Virus record (IMG/VR): IMGVR_UViG_3300032288_002599
Location: 1-35,469 of that record
DNA from: a virus
Length of the DNA: 35,469 bases
Direction: 5' to 3' (one strand)
Below the pieces are notes generated by a model. The model saw only the letters and a program-made list of their open reading frames with translations. It had not been told where the DNA came from and ran no database searches. Below, one piece after another: positions 33,745 to 35,469 of the stretch. Both the position numbers and the translations under genes were made by a program. Each line of letters opens with the position of its first letter. Position 1 is the stretch's first letter.

Positions 33745-34026
33745 ATGGCCAATACAATTACAGTATCAGCAAGACTAGGATTTTCTCCAAATGCTAATGT
33801 TGGATACGCAGTAGCACCATACATAGATCAATATATTAATGTGGGTGATTTTTTGGATTCAAGTAATATTGGTACCAACATTACTATGCAGTCTTTTTCA
33901 TCGCAAACGGTTCCATCAACTGAAATAACTTATGAAAGTGTTCCTGTGGTAACGTATGTTGTTACGGATGGATCTCCCATTATATTGGTAAGTGTATTCA
34001 ATACTCAATATTGGTCAACCTCTTAA
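33745..34026 (+). CDS. Unrecognised small beta-rich protein (93 aa)
   Basis: A 93-residue protein with no family I can name. Sequence such as 'NTITVSARLGFSPNANVGYA', 'QYINVGDFLDSSNIGTNITM' and 'VPVVTYVVTDGSPIILVSVF' predicts mainly beta strands. It ends with QYWSTS. The upstream spacer (33718-33744) has only a weak ribosome-binding site. It is the last gene before the late promoter of the neck operon. Probably a small virion protein, by context only. Confidence 0.6.
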   Translation: MANTITVSARLGFSPNANVGYAVAPYIDQYINVGDFLDSSNIGTNITMQSFSSQTVPSTEITYESVPVVTYVVTDGSPIILVSVFNTQYWSTS

Positions 34027-34048
34027 TTAATCAACTAAAAACTCATGG

Positions 34049-34056
34049 TATAAATA
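34049..34056 (+). promoter_or_regulatory. T4-type late promoter TATAAATA upstream of gene 13
   Basis: An exact TATAAATA, 20 bases before the gene 13 ATG, with a good Shine-Dalgarno sequence (AGGAG, 34066-34070) between. This is the expected layout of a T4-like late promoter with a short leader, and would start the neck and downstream head/tail operon. Confidence 0.75.
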
Positions 34057-34076
34057 CCTGAATATAGGAGATTATT

Positions 34077-34844
34077 ATGCCGGCTGTAACAGATAGAAAA
34101 ACATTCAAGGACTATTGCCTTCGCAGGTTAGGCTTTCCCGTTATCGACATTAACGTGGATGAAGATCAAATAGAAGATCGCATTGACGATGCGCTCCAAT
34201 ATTGGCAAGATTACCATTTTGATGGACTTCAAAAATTTTATTATGTTAAAGCAATAACTCAAACTGATATTGACCAAAAATACATCGATTTAAGTAATGT
34301 TCAAGATTCTTCTAATAATAAATTAGATATTGTTGGTATTTCTCGTATATTCCCTATTCAAGATTCCCAAGCGTCCATTAGTATGTTTGACCTAAGATAT
34401 CAGTTACGATTAAATGAACTCTATGACTTTACATCTGCATCATATGTTAACTATACACTAACATTACAACATCTACGTTCATTAGAACTTATGTTTTCTG
34501 GTGAAGTGCCGATTCGTTTCCAACGCCATATGCAAAAGCTGTATATTGATTGGGCATGGGGTGCATCACAGGCACCTAAAATTGTTGTTGCTGAATGTTA
34601 TGCTAATATTGACCCTACTGTTTACAACAGAGTTTGGAATGACCGTTGGATGAAAGAATACACCACGGCATTAATCAAAAGAACATGGGGTAATAACTTA
34701 AAGAAGTTTAATAATCTACAGTTGCCTGGTGGTGTAACATTAAATGGTGATAAAATCTATGAAGAAGCTGTTGGTGAAATTGAAAAGTTAGAAACCGAAA
34801 TGCAAAACGAATATGGTGCACCATTAGAATGGTTTATGAACTAA
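34077..34844 (+). CDS. 13: Neck protein, T4 gp13 homologue
   Basis: A 255-residue homologue of T4 gp13, which with gp14 forms the neck joining head to tail after DNA packaging. Landmarks: 'FKDYCLRRLGFPVIDINVDE' followed by QIEDRIDDALQYW and YHFDG, the typical opening of gp13 proteins ('LRRLG-x-P', 'D-Q-I-x-D-x-I-x-x-A-L', 'YHFDG'). Further on are 'PIRFQRHMQKLYIDWAWG' and 'WMKEYTTALIKRTWGNNLKK'. It is somewhat shorter than T4 gp13 (about 309 residues), as in other environmental T4-like phages. It is preceded by a late promoter and AGGAG, and followed after one base by gene 14, exactly as in T4. Confidence 0.9.
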   Translation: MPAVTDRKTFKDYCLRRLGFPVIDINVDEDQIEDRIDDALQYWQDYHFDGLQKFYYVKAITQTDIDQKYIDLSNVQDSSNNKLDIVGISRIFPIQDSQASISMFDLRYQLRLNELYDFTSASYVNYTLTLQHLRSLELMFSGEVPIRFQRHMQKLYIDWAWGASQAPKIVVAECYANIDPTVYNRVWNDRWMKEYTTALIKRTWGNNLKKFNNLQLPGGVTLNGDKIYEEAVGEIEKLETEMQNEYGAPLEWFMN

Positions 34845-34845
34845 C

Positions 34846-35469
34846 ATGGCAACTTCAGTTTATTTTAACAACTATAACTCTGTAGCCGAACAACGAGTTT
34901 TAGAGGATCTAATTGTTGAGTCCATAAAAATTATGGGCTTTGATGGTTACTATTTACCAAACGATAACGATATTGCTCGTGATTTATTGTTTGGTGAAGA
35001 TCCAGTTAAAAAATTTCAATCAGCATTTCCATTAGAACTTTATCTTTCCAATTCATTAGACTATGATGGCGAAAAAGAATTCTTTTCTAAGTTTGGTTTA
35101 GAAATTAAAAACAATGTTAATGTAATTGTTTCTAAAAGGTCATTTCAACAAAGAGTTCCACAAAATGTATTTCAAAGACCTCGTGAAGGTGATTTGATTT
35201 ATGTTCCTTTTTTAAATGGTACAGGTGAATTGTATGAAATTAAATTTGCAGACCAAGATAAAGATTTTCACACACTAGGTAGACGTGTGCCTTATTTTTA
35301 TGAATTACAATTAGAGAAATTCAAATTCTCACATGAACTCATCAGCACAGGTGTTCAAGAGATTGATGATGCTGGAACATTTTCTTCTTACACCATTCAA
35401 CTCAATGTTGCTGCTGGTACAGGCACATATCAAAATAAAGAAATTGTTTATCAAGCACTTGATAGTACA
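34846..35469 (+). CDS. 14: Neck protein, T4 gp14 homologue (3' partial)
   Basis: The ATG at 34846 is one base after the gp13 stop. The frame stays open for 208 codons to the window edge, so the C-terminus is missing (T4 gp14 is about 256 residues). The start (ATSVYFNNYNSVAEQRVLED, then ESIKIMGFDGYYLP) and the sections 'NDNDIARDLLFGEDPVKKF', 'FFSKFGLEIKNNVNVIVSK' and 'RPREGDLIYVPF' are typical of gp14 neck proteins. It acts with gp13 at the portal vertex in closing the neck. Adjacency to gene 13 and the T4 gene order strengthen the call. Confidence 0.88.
   Translation, partial: MATSVYFNNYNSVAEQRVLEDLIVESIKIMGFDGYYLPNDNDIARDLLFGEDPVKKFQSAFPLELYLSNSLDYDGEKEFFSKFGLEIKNNVNVIVSKRSFQQRVPQNVFQRPREGDLIYVPFLNGTGELYEIKFADQDKDFHTLGRRVPYFYELQLEKFKFSHELISTGVQEIDDAGTFSSYTIQLNVAAGTGTYQNKEIVYQALDST

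Overview
The window is a continuous piece of a T4-like myovirus genome (a dsDNA tailed phage with a contractile tail), from an AT-rich, probably aquatic lineage distant from coliphage T4. Three homologues of T4 morphogenesis proteins are recognisable and in T4 order: baseplate wedge gp8 (1708-3120), neck gp13 (34077-34844) and neck gp14 (34846 to the window end, partial). The large DUF4815-type protein right after gp8, and the many short-repeat tail-fibre proteins, resemble marine and freshwater T4-like phages such as cyanophages and pelagiphages. All 31 genes lie on the + strand and are tightly packed. The longest gap is about 70 bases, so there is no gene-free stretch to explain. I saw no tRNA, CRISPR array, integrase, transposase, reverse transcriptase or bacterial gene. 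The host cannot be read from the sequence.

Layout: (i) 1-9598, the end of a fibre protein, gp8, a 2081-residue baseplate-associated protein and a 72-residue coiled-coil protein. (ii) 9601-11811, a tail fibre ending in a self-cleaving S74 chaperone domain. (iii) 11836-15679, small structural proteins, four of which in a row end in the same C-terminal motif (D-G/A-G-x-F). (iv) 15706-18031, a beta-helix fibre protein and a small beta protein. (v) 18038-30205, a tandem array of fibre-shaft genes and glycine-rich adhesin genes, with five glycine-rich paralogues in about 12 kb. (vi) 30231-34026, a small fibre plus four unrecognised, probably virion, genes. (vii) 34077 to the end, gp13 and gp14, behind a T4-type late promoter.

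Working model (inference): gp8 and the 2081-residue protein build the baseplate. The fibre genes, which share N-terminal anchors, trimeric coiled-coil repeats and interchangeable beta modules, make a varied set of host-recognition fibres tipped by glycine-rich adhesins. The neck genes then start the next late operon. The region between genes 8 and 13, which in T4 holds genes 9, 10, 11, 12 and wac, is replaced here by about 31 kb, most of it fibre and adhesin genes.

Most notable points: the shaft/adhesin array; two shaft/adhesin pairs split by an identical in-frame stop/Shine-Dalgarno/start sequence while a third paralogue is fused; the shared C-terminal motif; a CUUCGG intercistronic hairpin; and beta modules shared between baseplate and fibre genes.
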